IMG/VR virus record: IMGVR_UViG_3300042691_040621 | Location: 1-20,185 of that record | Strand: one strand, 5' to 3' | DNA: 20,185 nt | From: a virus | Part shown: positions 6,134-13,720 of the stretch, in pieces | Numbering within the stretch: the first letter of the stretch is position 1 | Layout of the letters: every line of letters begins with the position of its first letter | The notes under the pieces: model-generated | Seen by the model: the letters and a program-made list of their open reading frames with translations, nothing else | Database searches by the model: none | Told to the model about the DNA's origin: nothing | Made by a program: the position numbers and the translations under genes

Positions 6134-6563
6134 GTTAGAACAGGCTTTAAAGGAAGCACAAGCTGATACTTTTGCTTTCTATCTAAAAGCACATTATTTT
6201 CACTGGAATGTTGAGGGAGTTGACTTCTCTCAACACCATTCGTTTTTAAAAGATCTCTACGAAGAAGTCTTTGCAGCTGTTGATACAATAGCCGAAGGCA
6301 TTCGTACACTTGACATATATGTTCCTGGTTCTTTTTCAAGATTTAAAGAACTAACATCTATTCAAGATGAGACAACTATACCAAGCGCTATATCGATGAT
6401 GACAAGACTTAAAGATGATAACGAAAAAGTTCTTGATACATTAACAAAAGCTTATGAACTAGCCGAAGAAGCTAAGAAGTATGGTATCTCAAATATTATT
6501 CAGGATCGCATTGAAGCACACGAGAAGCACGGCTGGATGCTTCGTTCAATCATAAAGGTTTAA
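6126..6563 (+). CDS. dps: Dps/ferritin-like protein
   Basis: This is a 145-residue helical protein of the Dps family, which forms a 12-subunit shell that oxidises and stores iron with hydrogen peroxide and protects DNA. H26-W27-N28-V29, H38, D53 and E57 align with the E. coli Dps ferroxidase ligands H51, H63, D78 and E82, with exactly conserved spacing. The position equal to D67 is K42, with D43 next to it, so the site is slightly altered. The product is shorter than E. coli Dps (167 residues) and lacks the Lys-rich N-terminal tail used for DNA binding. The preceding overlapping gene supplies a basic tail on a separate membrane peptide. Dps in a phage could guard injected or replicating DNA against Fenton chemistry, or handle host iron late in infection. 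Confidence 0.85.
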   Translation: MDELEQALKEAQADTFAFYLKAHYFHWNVEGVDFSQHHSFLKDLYEEVFAAVDTIAEGIRTLDIYVPGSFSRFKELTSIQDETTIPSAISMMTRLKDDNEKVLDTLTKAYELAEEAKKYGISNIIQDRIEAHEKHGWMLRSIIKV

Positions 6564-6567
6564 AAAT

Positions 6568-9126
6568 ATGGCTGACTATAGAACTTTAGAGAATAAGATT
6601 AAAGATATAGTCGGTCGACCATGGACTAAAGATCCGAAACAGGTTCATCACAAACAACAACAGATTCAAAAGAAAATTATAGACGAGGCTCCAGAAATGC
6701 TAAAAAATAAAGACTTAGGAATACCTGATTCGGTAGTAGAAGCTGCTAAAACAATTGCTAAACAACCCACAAAGGTTGAAATAAATCCTGATTATAAGCC
6801 AAGAATGGATCAGGAAGAAGAACTTGTTGGCAAGCAACATAAGATTGATGCTAATAAGAATGGAAAGATTGACGCAGATGACTTTAAGAAGCTAAGAGCC
6901 AAGACTCTTAAAGAAGCTCCGCCTACATCTTCTGATCCTGACTTTGCTGCGCCTCGTCATCCTAGCTCACCTAGCAATCCTAATGAGATTAAATTTAAGC
7001 CAGAACCAAAGAAGCCTGAACAAAAGAAACCGGAAGAAAAAAAGCCTGTTCCTCCTCTTCCACCAAAGCGTCCTTCTAACTTAAATACTGAAGGTTATTC
7101 TGGTACACCTAAAGAACCTAGAGTCGTGTTTACCGGATCTCCTTCACACACTGCAAAAAAAGCTGAGCAATATAAAGCTCGTGGTTATGAAGTAGAGAAG
7201 ATTAAGAAGGGCCCAAGCGGTATCTTCGGCGATAACTCTGAAAAGCACACGTATTCAATGGTGCATAAGAGTGTAAAAGAAGAAGCTAAGCCAGATTATC
7301 TTGACTTCGATAAAGATGGCAATGAAAAAGAATCAATGAAGAAAGCTTTAAAAGACAAGAAAAAGGTTGCTAAAGAGGAAGTTGTATTTTCTGATGAAGA
7401 AATTGCAAAGCTTGAAGCTATTTCTAAAGATGTAAACGAAGCTATACCGCTTGGAGCTATTGCTGGTGCACTTAGAAGTTTTGGTTCAGGAGCTATGAAG
7501 CAACTTCCAAAGCCACCATCATTCCCGCAGTTACCATCACCAGATAAATTTGCAAAACCAATGGACATGTTTCAACGTCAAAAAGACACGTTGAATAAGG
7601 GTTTAGCAGGTGATGCATTTAAAAATGTAAGAGATAGAGCTACAGATTTTATTGATAAGATTAAAGGAAATGGTGCAAAAAATAATGCGTTGTTAGGCCT
7701 ACAAGGTGTACATGACGTAACTGCACTTGCTACTGGAAAAGATCCTTATACTCAGGCAATGCAACAATCAAAGCCTGAAGATGAAGTTCCACAGGCAACT
7801 ACTCCAGATACACCTGAATCACCTAAAGCTGCTCCGACAGAAAAGAAAAAAATTAATGCTAAAGAAGAAGTTGTATTTTCTGATGAAGAGCTACAAAATC
7901 TTGAAGTAATATCCAAAGATATTGAAGAAAGTAAAGGTACTTTTTTAAGAAATCTGTTTAGAGGCGGAGCAAAAAAAGCAGATGATGTAACACCTCCTGC
8001 GCCATCAGCTCCTGCTCAACTACCTGCACCAGCAGCGCCAAAACAGTTGCCAGCTCCTAAAGCATCAGAACCAGCTGCACCTCCTTCAGCACGTGCTCCA
8101 GAAACGCCTTCAGCTCCTCGTGCACCAGAAACACCAGCACCAGCACCTAAGAAAGGTCCAGATAAAACTTTTGGTCCCGACGATATTGATATCATGCCGC
8201 CGGCAAGACCTCAAGCAACTTCACCAAGAGCTGCTGAGCCATCTGGACCATCAACAACATTTAAAGAGCCAACAAAAGCTCCAGATATTTTTGCTACTCC
8301 GAAGGGACAGCCACCCGCATTAAGAAATCGTCATCTGACACGTCCTAAAGTAACAGGCAAGAACAAGCTTCCTTCAGTTACAAAAGAACCACCAAAAACA
8401 AGAACAAGAGAGCCAGATAAGACATTTGGACCAGATGATATAGAAATTATTCCACCAACTCGTAAGGGTGGTGTGCCAGCTACACCTGATTCACTTAAAA
8501 AGCCAGGCGTAACTATTGATCAAACACCTACTCCAACTATTCCGAAAAATAGAACTCCTAAGCTAGATCAAAAAGGCTTAAGAAATCCAATGTCTCGTTT
8601 ACCAGATACGATGCCTCCGGATTTAACACAACCAGAAGATCCATTGGCTAAAAGAAAGCCTGAAACTGATACGCGTACTGACACTCGTACTGATACGCCT
8701 ACAAGTATTCCACCAAGAATCCCAACTCCACCTATCACTCCTCCGCCGGTACCACCAGCACCTATGCCTGTGCCGATAACTCCTCCGCCAGCAACTACAC
8801 CACAACCTAAGTGTAAAACATGTGGTCCAAATATTGCTTATAGAACATATGGAAGAGTTGAACCAAGAGTTGGTGCTCCATCGCCTACACAAGTTCAAGA
8901 TTCTTATGAACCAACTAAAGATGAAATTAGAGAAGCAAACCTTGCTGCTCAGATCAGAGACGCAAAACCATCTATCACTGGTCATATCGAAGTTAGTGTT
9001 GGTGACAAGAAAGTAAAGATTCCACATAGAAAAGCGCAAGATTTTCTAGGTTCTTATCATTCAAAGAGAACACCAGCAGAAAAAGATGCACATGAAAAAG
9101 CATTTAGAAGAGAGATTGGTGGCTAA
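6568..9126 (+). CDS. Large proline-rich, largely disordered virion-type protein with EF-hand loop
   Basis: This 852-residue protein is mostly low complexity. Residues 92-106 form an EF-hand/dockerin-like loop (D94-x-N-x-N-G-x-I-D-x-x-D-F), followed by a KPDYLDFDKDG acidic motif near residue 240, both seen in marine T4-like phage proteins. The segment EEVVFSDEE-(I/L)-x-x-L-E-x-I-S-K-D occurs twice, near residues 270 and 433, with 23 identical bases in DNA. The segment PDKTFGPDDI-(D/E)-I occurs near 530 and 615. Residues 478-750 are Pro/Ala/Thr-rich. A CxxC (CKTC) sits near 748 and precedes a more folded, charged C-terminal domain of about 100 residues. The character suggests a flexible virion tether or a packaged internal protein. 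I cannot name a function. It begins five bases after the Dps stop. Confidence 0.7.
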   Translation: MADYRTLENKIKDIVGRPWTKDPKQVHHKQQQIQKKIIDEAPEMLKNKDLGIPDSVVEAAKTIAKQPTKVEINPDYKPRMDQEEELVGKQHKIDANKNGKIDADDFKKLRAKTLKEAPPTSSDPDFAAPRHPSSPSNPNEIKFKPEPKKPEQKKPEEKKPVPPLPPKRPSNLNTEGYSGTPKEPRVVFTGSPSHTAKKAEQYKARGYEVEKIKKGPSGIFGDNSEKHTYSMVHKSVKEEAKPDYLDFDKDGNEKESMKKALKDKKKVAKEEVVFSDEEIAKLEAISKDVNEAIPLGAIAGALRSFGSGAMKQLPKPPSFPQLPSPDKFAKPMDMFQRQKDTLNKGLAGDAFKNVRDRATDFIDKIKGNGAKNNALLGLQGVHDVTALATGKDPYTQAMQQSKPEDEVPQATTPDTPESPKAAPTEKKKINAKEEVVFSDEELQNLEVISKDIEESKGTFLRNLFRGGAKKADDVTPPAPSAPAQLPAPAAPKQLPAPKASEPAAPPSARAPETPSAPRAPETPAPAPKKGPDKTFGPDDIDIMPPARPQATSPRAAEPSGPSTTFKEPTKAPDIFATPKGQPPALRNRHLTRPKVTGKNKLPSVTKEPPKTRTREPDKTFGPDDIEIIPPTRKGGVPATPDSLKKPGVTIDQTPTPTIPKNRTPKLDQKGLRNPMSRLPDTMPPDLTQPEDPLAKRKPETDTRTDTRTDTPTSIPPRIPTPPITPPPVPPAPMPVPITPPPATTPQPKCKTCGPNIAYRTYGRVEPRVGAPSPTQVQDSYEPTKDEIREANLAAQIRDAKPSITGHIEVSVGDKKVKIPHRKAQDFLGSYHSKRTPAEKDAHEKAFRREIGG

Positions 9127-9329
9127 TGCCTCTTATAGTTGTTAATCAACAGACTTCAAACAATCAACAGGAAGAAACTCTTGTTGAAACCGTGAATAGA
9201 CCGTTACGTGAACGTGCTATCGTCCAGAGAAGAAATCCTTCTGATCCGGTTCTTGTTGTTAATGGTAAAGAAAAGAAGATTGGTAAGAAGTCACAGTATC
9301 TCTTAGACATGATGATTATAGAAGAATAA
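9126..9329 (+). CDS. Small conserved-type phage protein (67 aa)
   Basis: This 67-residue product of unknown function has a start codon that overlaps the previous stop by one base (TAATG), a coupled junction. The N-terminal half is Gln/Asn/Glu-rich (NQQTSNNQQEETLVETVNR), the middle is basic (RERAIVQRR), and the C-terminus carries a compact VLVVNGKEKKIGKKSQYLLDMM segment that looks like two strands and a helix. It has no membrane segment. Its location at the end of the proline-rich gene's operon and before a new late-type leader suggests a virion accessory or chaperone. Confidence 0.6.
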   Translation: MPLIVVNQQTSNNQQEETLVETVNRPLRERAIVQRRNPSDPVLVVNGKEKKIGKKSQYLLDMMIIEE

Positions 9330-9335
9330 TAAATA
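9328..9335 (+). promoter_or_regulatory. Late promoter-like box (AATAAATA variant)
   Basis: AATAAATA differs from the late consensus at one base. It lies at the stop codon of the preceding gene and 27 bases before ATG 9363. A strong ribosome binding site, TAGGAGG (9348-9354), follows at 8-base spacing, as expected for an abundant virion protein. Confidence 0.4.
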
Positions 9336-9362
9336 ATAAAAACATTTTAGGAGGATATCTAA

Positions 9363-9992
9363 ATGTCACAATGGAAAAACGACGATAGCGCAGCAAATTC
9401 AGTTCTTTGGGGCGTTAGCGGTTATAAAGTAGTAGCAAACGCTGCAAATAGAAACGCATTCTTTGGTAACACAACTGCAGATGCTCTCATTACAGGTATT
9501 ACTGTTGGTCAGTATGGTGTTGATGCATCAGAAATGAGAGCAACACGTCAGAACGGCGAAAATAGAGCAGCACATGCTGGTTGGGTAAATCGTATTGAAG
9601 GTTCTGGTGGTCGTGCAGGTCGTATCCAGCACGAAGTTCTTGTAGCTATGGGTTCAATGTCAGCTGACGCAGAAGATACTGCATTCCCTGACTATGCAAT
9701 CACTATTACAACACAGCCTTCTGGTAACACAGCTAACACAACTGCTGCTCAACAAGCAACATTTAGAGTTGTTGCTGCATCAGTTCCTGCTGGCGCAACA
9801 TTATCATACCAGTGGACATATGCAAACGGCGATTCACTCGGCGCAGGTGCAAACGTTGGTGTAACAACAGCTGCAAACCTAGTTGTAAACTCGGGCGTAG
9901 TAACAACAAATACAAGCTTCAAGGTTACAGTTTCTGCTACAGGCGCAGACAACAAGGTATCTTCAAACGCTGTATTGACAATTACAACTTAA
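9363..9992 (+). CDS. Virion protein with C-terminal Ig-like domain
   Basis: This is a 209-residue protein of two parts. Residues 1-105 are a segment typical of marine T4-like phage virion proteins, with a FFGNTTADALITGITVGQYG stretch, an ENRAAHAGWV core and a GRAGRIQHEVLVAMGSM strand. Residues 110-209 form an Ig-like beta sandwich: an ITTQPS lead-in, a TFRVVAASVPAGATLSYQW core with the usual Y-x-W, and closing KVTVSATG and NAVLTIT strands. Such domains decorate phage heads and tails and bind cell-surface sugars weakly. It has the strongest ribosome site in the window, so high expression is likely, fitting a multi-copy capsid or tail decoration protein. The exact virion location is unknown. 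Confidence 0.8.
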   Translation: MSQWKNDDSAANSVLWGVSGYKVVANAANRNAFFGNTTADALITGITVGQYGVDASEMRATRQNGENRAAHAGWVNRIEGSGGRAGRIQHEVLVAMGSMSADAEDTAFPDYAITITTQPSGNTANTTAAQQATFRVVAASVPAGATLSYQWTYANGDSLGAGANVGVTTAANLVVNSGVVTTNTSFKVTVSATGADNKVSSNAVLTITT

Positions 9993-10004
9993 TAGTGATT
10001 TAAC

Positions 10005-10292
10005 ATGACAGATAATGCCAAGAAGACTTCAGAGCTACCTACATCTAATAATGCAGTAGCAAATGACAGGATAGTTATATTGAAGGATCCATCAGGAACT
10101 CCTTCAACAAGAACTATCAAAGTTGCAGATCTTCTTGGCAACTCTGCTGCCAATGTTGTCATACAACAAACGACTCCGGCAAATAGTACCGCGCTTACAG
10201 TAAAAGCCGGTACTTTATTTTTTGATAACTCATACTTATATGTAGCCACATCTAATAATAATATCAAGAGAGTTGCACTAAGTACATTTTAA
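10005..10292 (+). CDS. Small virion-type protein (95 aa)
   Basis: This 95-residue protein begins MTDNAKKTSELPTSNNAVANDRIVIL, a start I associate with small structural proteins of marine T4-like phages. The sequence alternates Ser/Thr/Asn turns with short hydrophobic strands (TIKVADLLG, TALTVKAGTLFFD, SYLYVATSNNNIKRVAL), suggesting a small beta-rich fold such as a fibre-tip or baseplate add-on. It lacks a signal peptide or membrane segment. It lies 12 bases after the Ig-domain gene and 6 bases before the next gene, so it shares their transcript. Confidence 0.65.
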   Translation: MTDNAKKTSELPTSNNAVANDRIVILKDPSGTPSTRTIKVADLLGNSAANVVIQQTTPANSTALTVKAGTLFFDNSYLYVATSNNNIKRVALSTF

Positions 10293-10298
10293 AATTTA

Positions 10299-10694
10299 AT
10301 GATAATGAATATTGAAAAAATAACTGATGATAATTTCTTTGTATTTTGTGCGAGGCATTATGATAAACAATGTCATAGTACTGAAGAGTTTATAGAAGAT
10401 TTACAAAGAATAAAGTATATAAAAAAACTAATAACTCGTTATGAAGAGACCAGTGAATTAAAAGAAAGACTGATACTAAACCATTTAATAATATTAGCTA
10501 ATGTTTTTGGCCCAGATATAGCATGTAAGATAATCTTTCTAAAGATGAGAGATCAGTTAAAATATTTAAAGCCATTCATGATTCTTTTAAATATGTTACC
10601 AAGTAGACTATATAATGTTGGTGAAGAAAAAATAATTAATACAGATCTTATCCCTATGGATAATAAAATTGTAGAAGCATTAAGGAAAATCTGA
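10299..10694 (+). CDS. Conserved marine-phage protein of unknown function (131 aa)
   Basis: This 131-residue, mostly helical soluble protein resembles a short conserved protein of T4-like marine phages. It has an N-terminal ITDDNFFVFCARHYDKQC motif, a helix with EEFIEDLQRIKYIKKLITRY, then ELKERLILNHLIILANVFG and a second helical repeat ending in FLKMRDQLKYLKPFMIL. No function is known to me. Its fixed place among virion genes suggests an assembly or tail role. ATG 10299 is followed by a second in-frame ATG two codons later, and either could be used. Its TGA overlaps the next ATG. Confidence 0.65.
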   Translation: MIMNIEKITDDNFFVFCARHYDKQCHSTEEFIEDLQRIKYIKKLITRYEETSELKERLILNHLIILANVFGPDIACKIIFLKMRDQLKYLKPFMILLNMLPSRLYNVGEEKIINTDLIPMDNKIVEALRKI

Positions 10695-11299
10695 TGATAA
10701 ACGAGATTTCTGCAGAGTTAGTTGGTAAAGTTAATAAGGCCAGAACTTTAGAAGGAAAGCCTTCAAAGACTTCTGCAGCTCAGAAAACACTTGATAAAGC
10801 TGTCAAAAAAGCTTGGTTAAAATCATCAGCTGGCAAGATTAAAGAAGATTCATCAGTAGCAGCAAACGTAACCGGGACAGGTGTAGTTGGTACAGGTGAC
10901 GATCCGGCTACATGGGTTAAGAAGAAAAAGCTTAAAACAATCTTAAAAAGAAAAGAATTAGAAGAAAATGATGATATTGAAAAAATCAATAGCATTGCTA
11001 ATAATTTAAAATCATTTGCTTTACAGAAAAGAAATGCTGATGGTAAATTAAAATTACCAAATGTTAATGATATTCCTGATAGTAATCCTGCTTCTAAATT
11101 ATTTAAAGTTAAAGAAGAAAAAGATTATGAAGGTCAAATGGCCAGAGCTCAGTTACAAATAATAGCAAAAAGAGCTGCAGCTTTAGCTGAGATGATGACA
11201 GATGATATGGAACTCGAAGCATGGGTTCAGAGTAAGATTACTACAGCAGAAGATTATGTTACCACTGTCCATGATTACATGACTACTCGTAGAGAGTAA
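10694..11299 (+). CDS. Conserved marine-phage virion-type protein (201 aa)
   Basis: This 201-residue protein starts on the base that ends the previous gene. Its N-terminal 50 residues are basic (VNKARTLEGKPSKTSAAQ, then a KAVKKAWLKSS helix). A Gly-rich linker with a TGTGVVGTGDDPATWVKKKK motif follows. The last 70 residues form helices, ARAQLQIIAKRAAALAEMM and ELEAWVQSKITTAEDYVTTVHDYM, which recur at the C-terminus of several T4-like marine phage proteins. That C-terminal module is a reliable phage marker, but its function is not known to me. It runs in one operon with the genes on both sides (1-base overlap upstream, 1-base gap downstream). Confidence 0.7.
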   Translation: MINEISAELVGKVNKARTLEGKPSKTSAAQKTLDKAVKKAWLKSSAGKIKEDSSVAANVTGTGVVGTGDDPATWVKKKKLKTILKRKELEENDDIEKINSIANNLKSFALQKRNADGKLKLPNVNDIPDSNPASKLFKVKEEKDYEGQMARAQLQIIAKRAAALAEMMTDDMELEAWVQSKITTAEDYVTTVHDYMTTRRE

Positions 11300-11300
11300 A

Positions 11301-11687
11301 ATGACAGAGGAAAGAAGACTCGATAGGATCGAGCAAACACTTGAAAAACTAGCAGATGTGCAGATAGATCTAACAAAGATGCTAGCTGTACATGAGCAAA
11401 GAATACAAAGCTCAGAAAAACACGTGACTTCAATCGAAGAGATACTTGAGCGCCGTCGCGAAGAATCAGATATTAAATTGAAAGATGTATATGATACGAT
11501 GAGAAGTGAAGACAAGAATATCATAGAAGAAATTCACAAGCTTAGAGATGAATCTACTAAGCAACACCAAATACTTACACATAAGATTGCTTCTCTTGAA
11601 AAGTATATCTGGATGTATATTGGTGGATTCACCGTGATTACTTTTATAATCACACACGGTGACAAAATCATACGTATATTAAAATAA
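11301..11687 (+). CDS. Coiled-coil protein with C-terminal membrane anchor (XhlA/holin-accessory-like layout)
   Basis: This is a 128-residue protein. Residues 5-100 are highly charged heptad-like helix (RLDRIEQTLEKLADVQIDL onward), predicted as a coiled coil. Residues 103-119 form one membrane helix (IWMYIGGFTVITFIIT), ended by a short basic tail. This layout, cytoplasmic coiled coil and single C-terminal anchor, resembles the XhlA-type proteins that accompany phage holins, and many marine phages carry such a gene near the virion block. No holin or endolysin is recognisable in the window, so a lysis role is only suggested. It is the last gene of the virion-type run, and a host-type promoter follows. 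Confidence 0.65.
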   Translation: MTEERRLDRIEQTLEKLADVQIDLTKMLAVHEQRIQSSEKHVTSIEEILERRREESDIKLKDVYDTMRSEDKNIIEEIHKLRDESTKQHQILTHKIASLEKYIWMYIGGFTVITFIITHGDKIIRILK

Positions 11688-11690
11688 GCA

Positions 11691-11719
11691 TTTACTTAGC
11701 CGGATAATCTGGTTATAAT
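11691..11719 (+). promoter_or_regulatory. Host-type sigma70 promoter for the primase operon
   Basis: TTTACT (11691-11696, four of six matches to TTGACA) and a perfect TATAAT (11714-11719) are separated by 17 bases. They sit in the only sizeable gap between the virion genes and the primase gene. An inverted repeat GGATAA (11702-11707) / TTATCC (11721-11726) brackets the -10 box and could be an operator. No late box is present here, matching early or middle expression of replication genes. Confidence 0.6.
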
Positions 11720-11739
11720 CTTATCCATGCACACTAATA

Positions 11740-12780
11740 ATGGATATTGTAATGCAAGCTACGTATTGGTTAGACCAAAAATATATCAATCTTATAGCAT
11801 TTAGATTAGAACGCTTTAAGCAGAGAAACAATGGATATAACTTCCGTTGTCCACTTTGTGGTGACTCCGCTCGTAGTAGATCAAAGAGTAGGGGTTGGAT
11901 CTATCAAGAATCGGGTAAATATAAGTTTCATTGCTTCAACTGTAATGCTCACTCAGACTTTCCTGTCTTCCTTAAGAAGATTGATGCTCAGTTGTTCTCT
12001 GAGTACAAGATGGAAAACCTTGCCGGCAACAAGACAGAACAGCAGGTTGAGTTAGAAACATTCGTTGATAAGATGAAGAAGCCTGTCTTCGTTAAGATGG
12101 GTCCGCTTAAGGGTTTAAAGAAAGTTTCACAGTTATCTCATGATCATAGGGTGAAGAAATTTGTTGAGAGCCGCAGAATCCCTAATCCTTTCCACGCAGT
12201 ACTTTTTTCCTGTCCTAATTTTAAGCGCTTTACTAATAATCTAGTGCCTGATAAGTTTGATGAAGATTCTATGGCGAGGGATGAGACTCGTCTTCTCATT
12301 CCTTTTATCGATGCAAACAAGAATGTACATGCGTACCAAGGTAGAGCGTTAGGCAGCTCAAACGTTAAGTATATTACTATTATTCTAGATGATAGTATAC
12401 CAAAAGTTTACGGGCTTGACCGTGCTAAATTCGATAAAGACGTCTATGTGTTTGAGGGTCCTATCGACAGCATGTTTGTTTCTAATTCTATCGCTACTGC
12501 AGGAGGTGACTTAGTCTCGGCTCTTCGTACGTTTGATAAGGATAAATTGGTCATTGTCTATGATAATGAACCACGATCAAAAGAAACAGTTAAGAAGATC
12601 GACAAAGCAATCATGCAAGGATACAGAGTATGCATATGGCCTGAAAACTTAGAGCATAAAGATATTAATGATATGATCCTTGCAGGCATGTCATCTGAAT
12701 TTATTGAATATATAATAAGACAGAACACCTATCGTGATTTGGCTGCCAAGTTGGCACTGACAAAATGGAGTAAAGTATGA
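11740..12780 (+). CDS. DNA primase, T4 gp61/DnaG-like
   Basis: This 346-residue primase would make RNA primers at the fork with the gp41-type helicase. The N-terminal zinc ribbon is C37-x2-C40 (CPLCGDS) and C65-x2-C68 (CFNCN), the usual template-reading domain. The catalytic TOPRIM fold follows, with its glutamate in VYVFEGPIDS near residues 235-244 and the metal-binding aspartate in VIVYDNEP near 275. The length matches T4 gp61 (342 residues). ATG 11740 is taken as the start, but ATG 11752, four codons later, is equally possible since neither has a good ribosome site. It follows the sigma70-type promoter and overlaps thyX by four bases (ATGA). Confidence 0.9.
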   Translation: MDIVMQATYWLDQKYINLIAFRLERFKQRNNGYNFRCPLCGDSARSRSKSRGWIYQESGKYKFHCFNCNAHSDFPVFLKKIDAQLFSEYKMENLAGNKTEQQVELETFVDKMKKPVFVKMGPLKGLKKVSQLSHDHRVKKFVESRRIPNPFHAVLFSCPNFKRFTNNLVPDKFDEDSMARDETRLLIPFIDANKNVHAYQGRALGSSNVKYITIILDDSIPKVYGLDRAKFDKDVYVFEGPIDSMFVSNSIATAGGDLVSALRTFDKDKLVIVYDNEPRSKETVKKIDKAIMQGYRVCIWPENLEHKDINDMILAGMSSEFIEYIIRQNTYRDLAAKLALTKWSKV

Positions 12781-13451
12781 ACACCGCTAAGATTATTGCT
12801 GTAACTGACCCATGGATTGATACTAAAGATGGTCATATGACTGCCAATGAGTTTATTGCTTATGTTGCTAGAGTTTCAAATCCATCTAATCAAAATAATA
12901 GTTTAACTGCTGATAAGCTTCTTCGCTATCTTGCAAAGCATAAACATTGGTCTCCTTTTGAGATGGTGAATATTGTTATGGAAATTAACACGACACGTGA
13001 TATTGCTCACCAGATCGTGCGGCATCGTTCATTCTCATTCCAAGAGTTCAGTCAGCGTTATGCAGATCCGACTAAGGATCTTGGGTTTGTTAGTCGCGAA
13101 GCTCGTCTTCAGGATCAGAAGAATCGCCAGAACAGTATTGAAACTAATGATGAGCAGTTAGCCAAAAACTGGGAGTGGTTGCAAATAGAGTTGCAGAACA
13201 AAGCTAATGAAGCATATTCTTGGGCCATTGAAAACGGCATCGCTAAGGAACAGGCACGTGCAGTTCTTCCTGAAGGTCTTACATCAACGCGTCTTTATAT
13301 GAATGGATCGCTTCGTTCGTGGATTCATTATTGTCAGATTCGTTCTGGTATTGAGACACAGAAAGAACACCGACTGATTGCTCTTGATGCTTGGTATCAA
13401 ATTACAGAAGTGTTTCCTTCACTTAAGGATGCGTTGGATCTAGGAGTTTAA
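12777..13451 (+). CDS. thyX: Flavin-dependent thymidylate synthase ThyX
   Basis: ThyX makes dTMP from dUMP using methylene-tetrahydrofolate, FAD and NADPH. The 224-residue product carries the full ThyX signature R-H-R-x-x-S-x-Q-E-x-S-x-R-Y at residues 82-95 and the second conserved block EQARAVLPEG (158-167) with LRSWIHYCQIR behind it. This is an intact, normal-length enzyme. ThyX is common in marine phages because hosts may lack spare thymidylate capacity and because ThyX releases tetrahydrofolate rather than dihydrofolate, avoiding the need for DHFR. It overlaps the primase stop by four bases, so dTTP supply and priming are co-expressed. Confidence 0.95.
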   Translation: MNTAKIIAVTDPWIDTKDGHMTANEFIAYVARVSNPSNQNNSLTADKLLRYLAKHKHWSPFEMVNIVMEINTTRDIAHQIVRHRSFSFQEFSQRYADPTKDLGFVSREARLQDQKNRQNSIETNDEQLAKNWEWLQIELQNKANEAYSWAIENGIAKEQARAVLPEGLTSTRLYMNGSLRSWIHYCQIRSGIETQKEHRLIALDAWYQITEVFPSLKDALDLGV

Positions 13452-13452
13452 C

Positions 13453-13719
13453 ATGCCGTTTTATTTGAAGAAGCCTATTCCGATTGAAGCAAGACAACTT
13501 ACACTAGATAATACTTCAGAGTTGACTGAATGGTCAAATGCTACAGTTGTCAAAAGACCTGATGGTACACCGTCTGGCATGATGGTATGGACACTAGAAG
13601 GAACAATGACAGGAAAGATTGGAGATTATCTTTGTAAGGGTATTCGCGGAGAGTTTTATTTCTGCGATAAAGATATTTTCCATGAATCATATTCTGAAAT
13701 AGAAGTATCGGAACGATAA
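13453..13719 (+). CDS. Small conserved phage protein (GEFY/DIF motif family)
   Basis: This 88-residue protein matches a widespread phage and prophage family of unknown function. It shows a KKPIPIEARQLT strand at the N-terminus, an IGDYLCKGIRGEFYFCDKDIF core near residues 56-76 and a short ESYSEIE end. In relatives the core reads like G-D-(Y/W)-I-I-x-G-V-x-G-E-F-Y-P-C-K-P-D-I-F, so the fold is clearly the same. I know no biochemical role. It is co-transcribed with thyX (1-base gap) and the radical SAM gene (1-base gap). Confidence 0.75.
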   Translation: MPFYLKKPIPIEARQLTLDNTSELTEWSNATVVKRPDGTPSGMMVWTLEGTMTGKIGDYLCKGIRGEFYFCDKDIFHESYSEIEVSER

Positions 13720-13720
13720 T

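Noticed and set aside
5911-6339. A 142-codon minus-strand frame opposite the dockerin-like and dps genes.
   Set aside because: Both + strand genes there have clear family motifs and ribosome sites; the antisense frame has no recognisable domain and no promoter.
8623-9039. A 138-codon minus-strand frame rich in Trp, Ser and Arg.
   Set aside because: Its composition is the complement of the Pro/Thr-rich coding strand, a usual artefact of such sequences.
11183-11524. A 113-codon minus-strand Ser-rich frame.
   Set aside because: It lies opposite two well-supported genes and its Ser/Ile/Leu content is the complement of their Glu/Asp/Lys codons.
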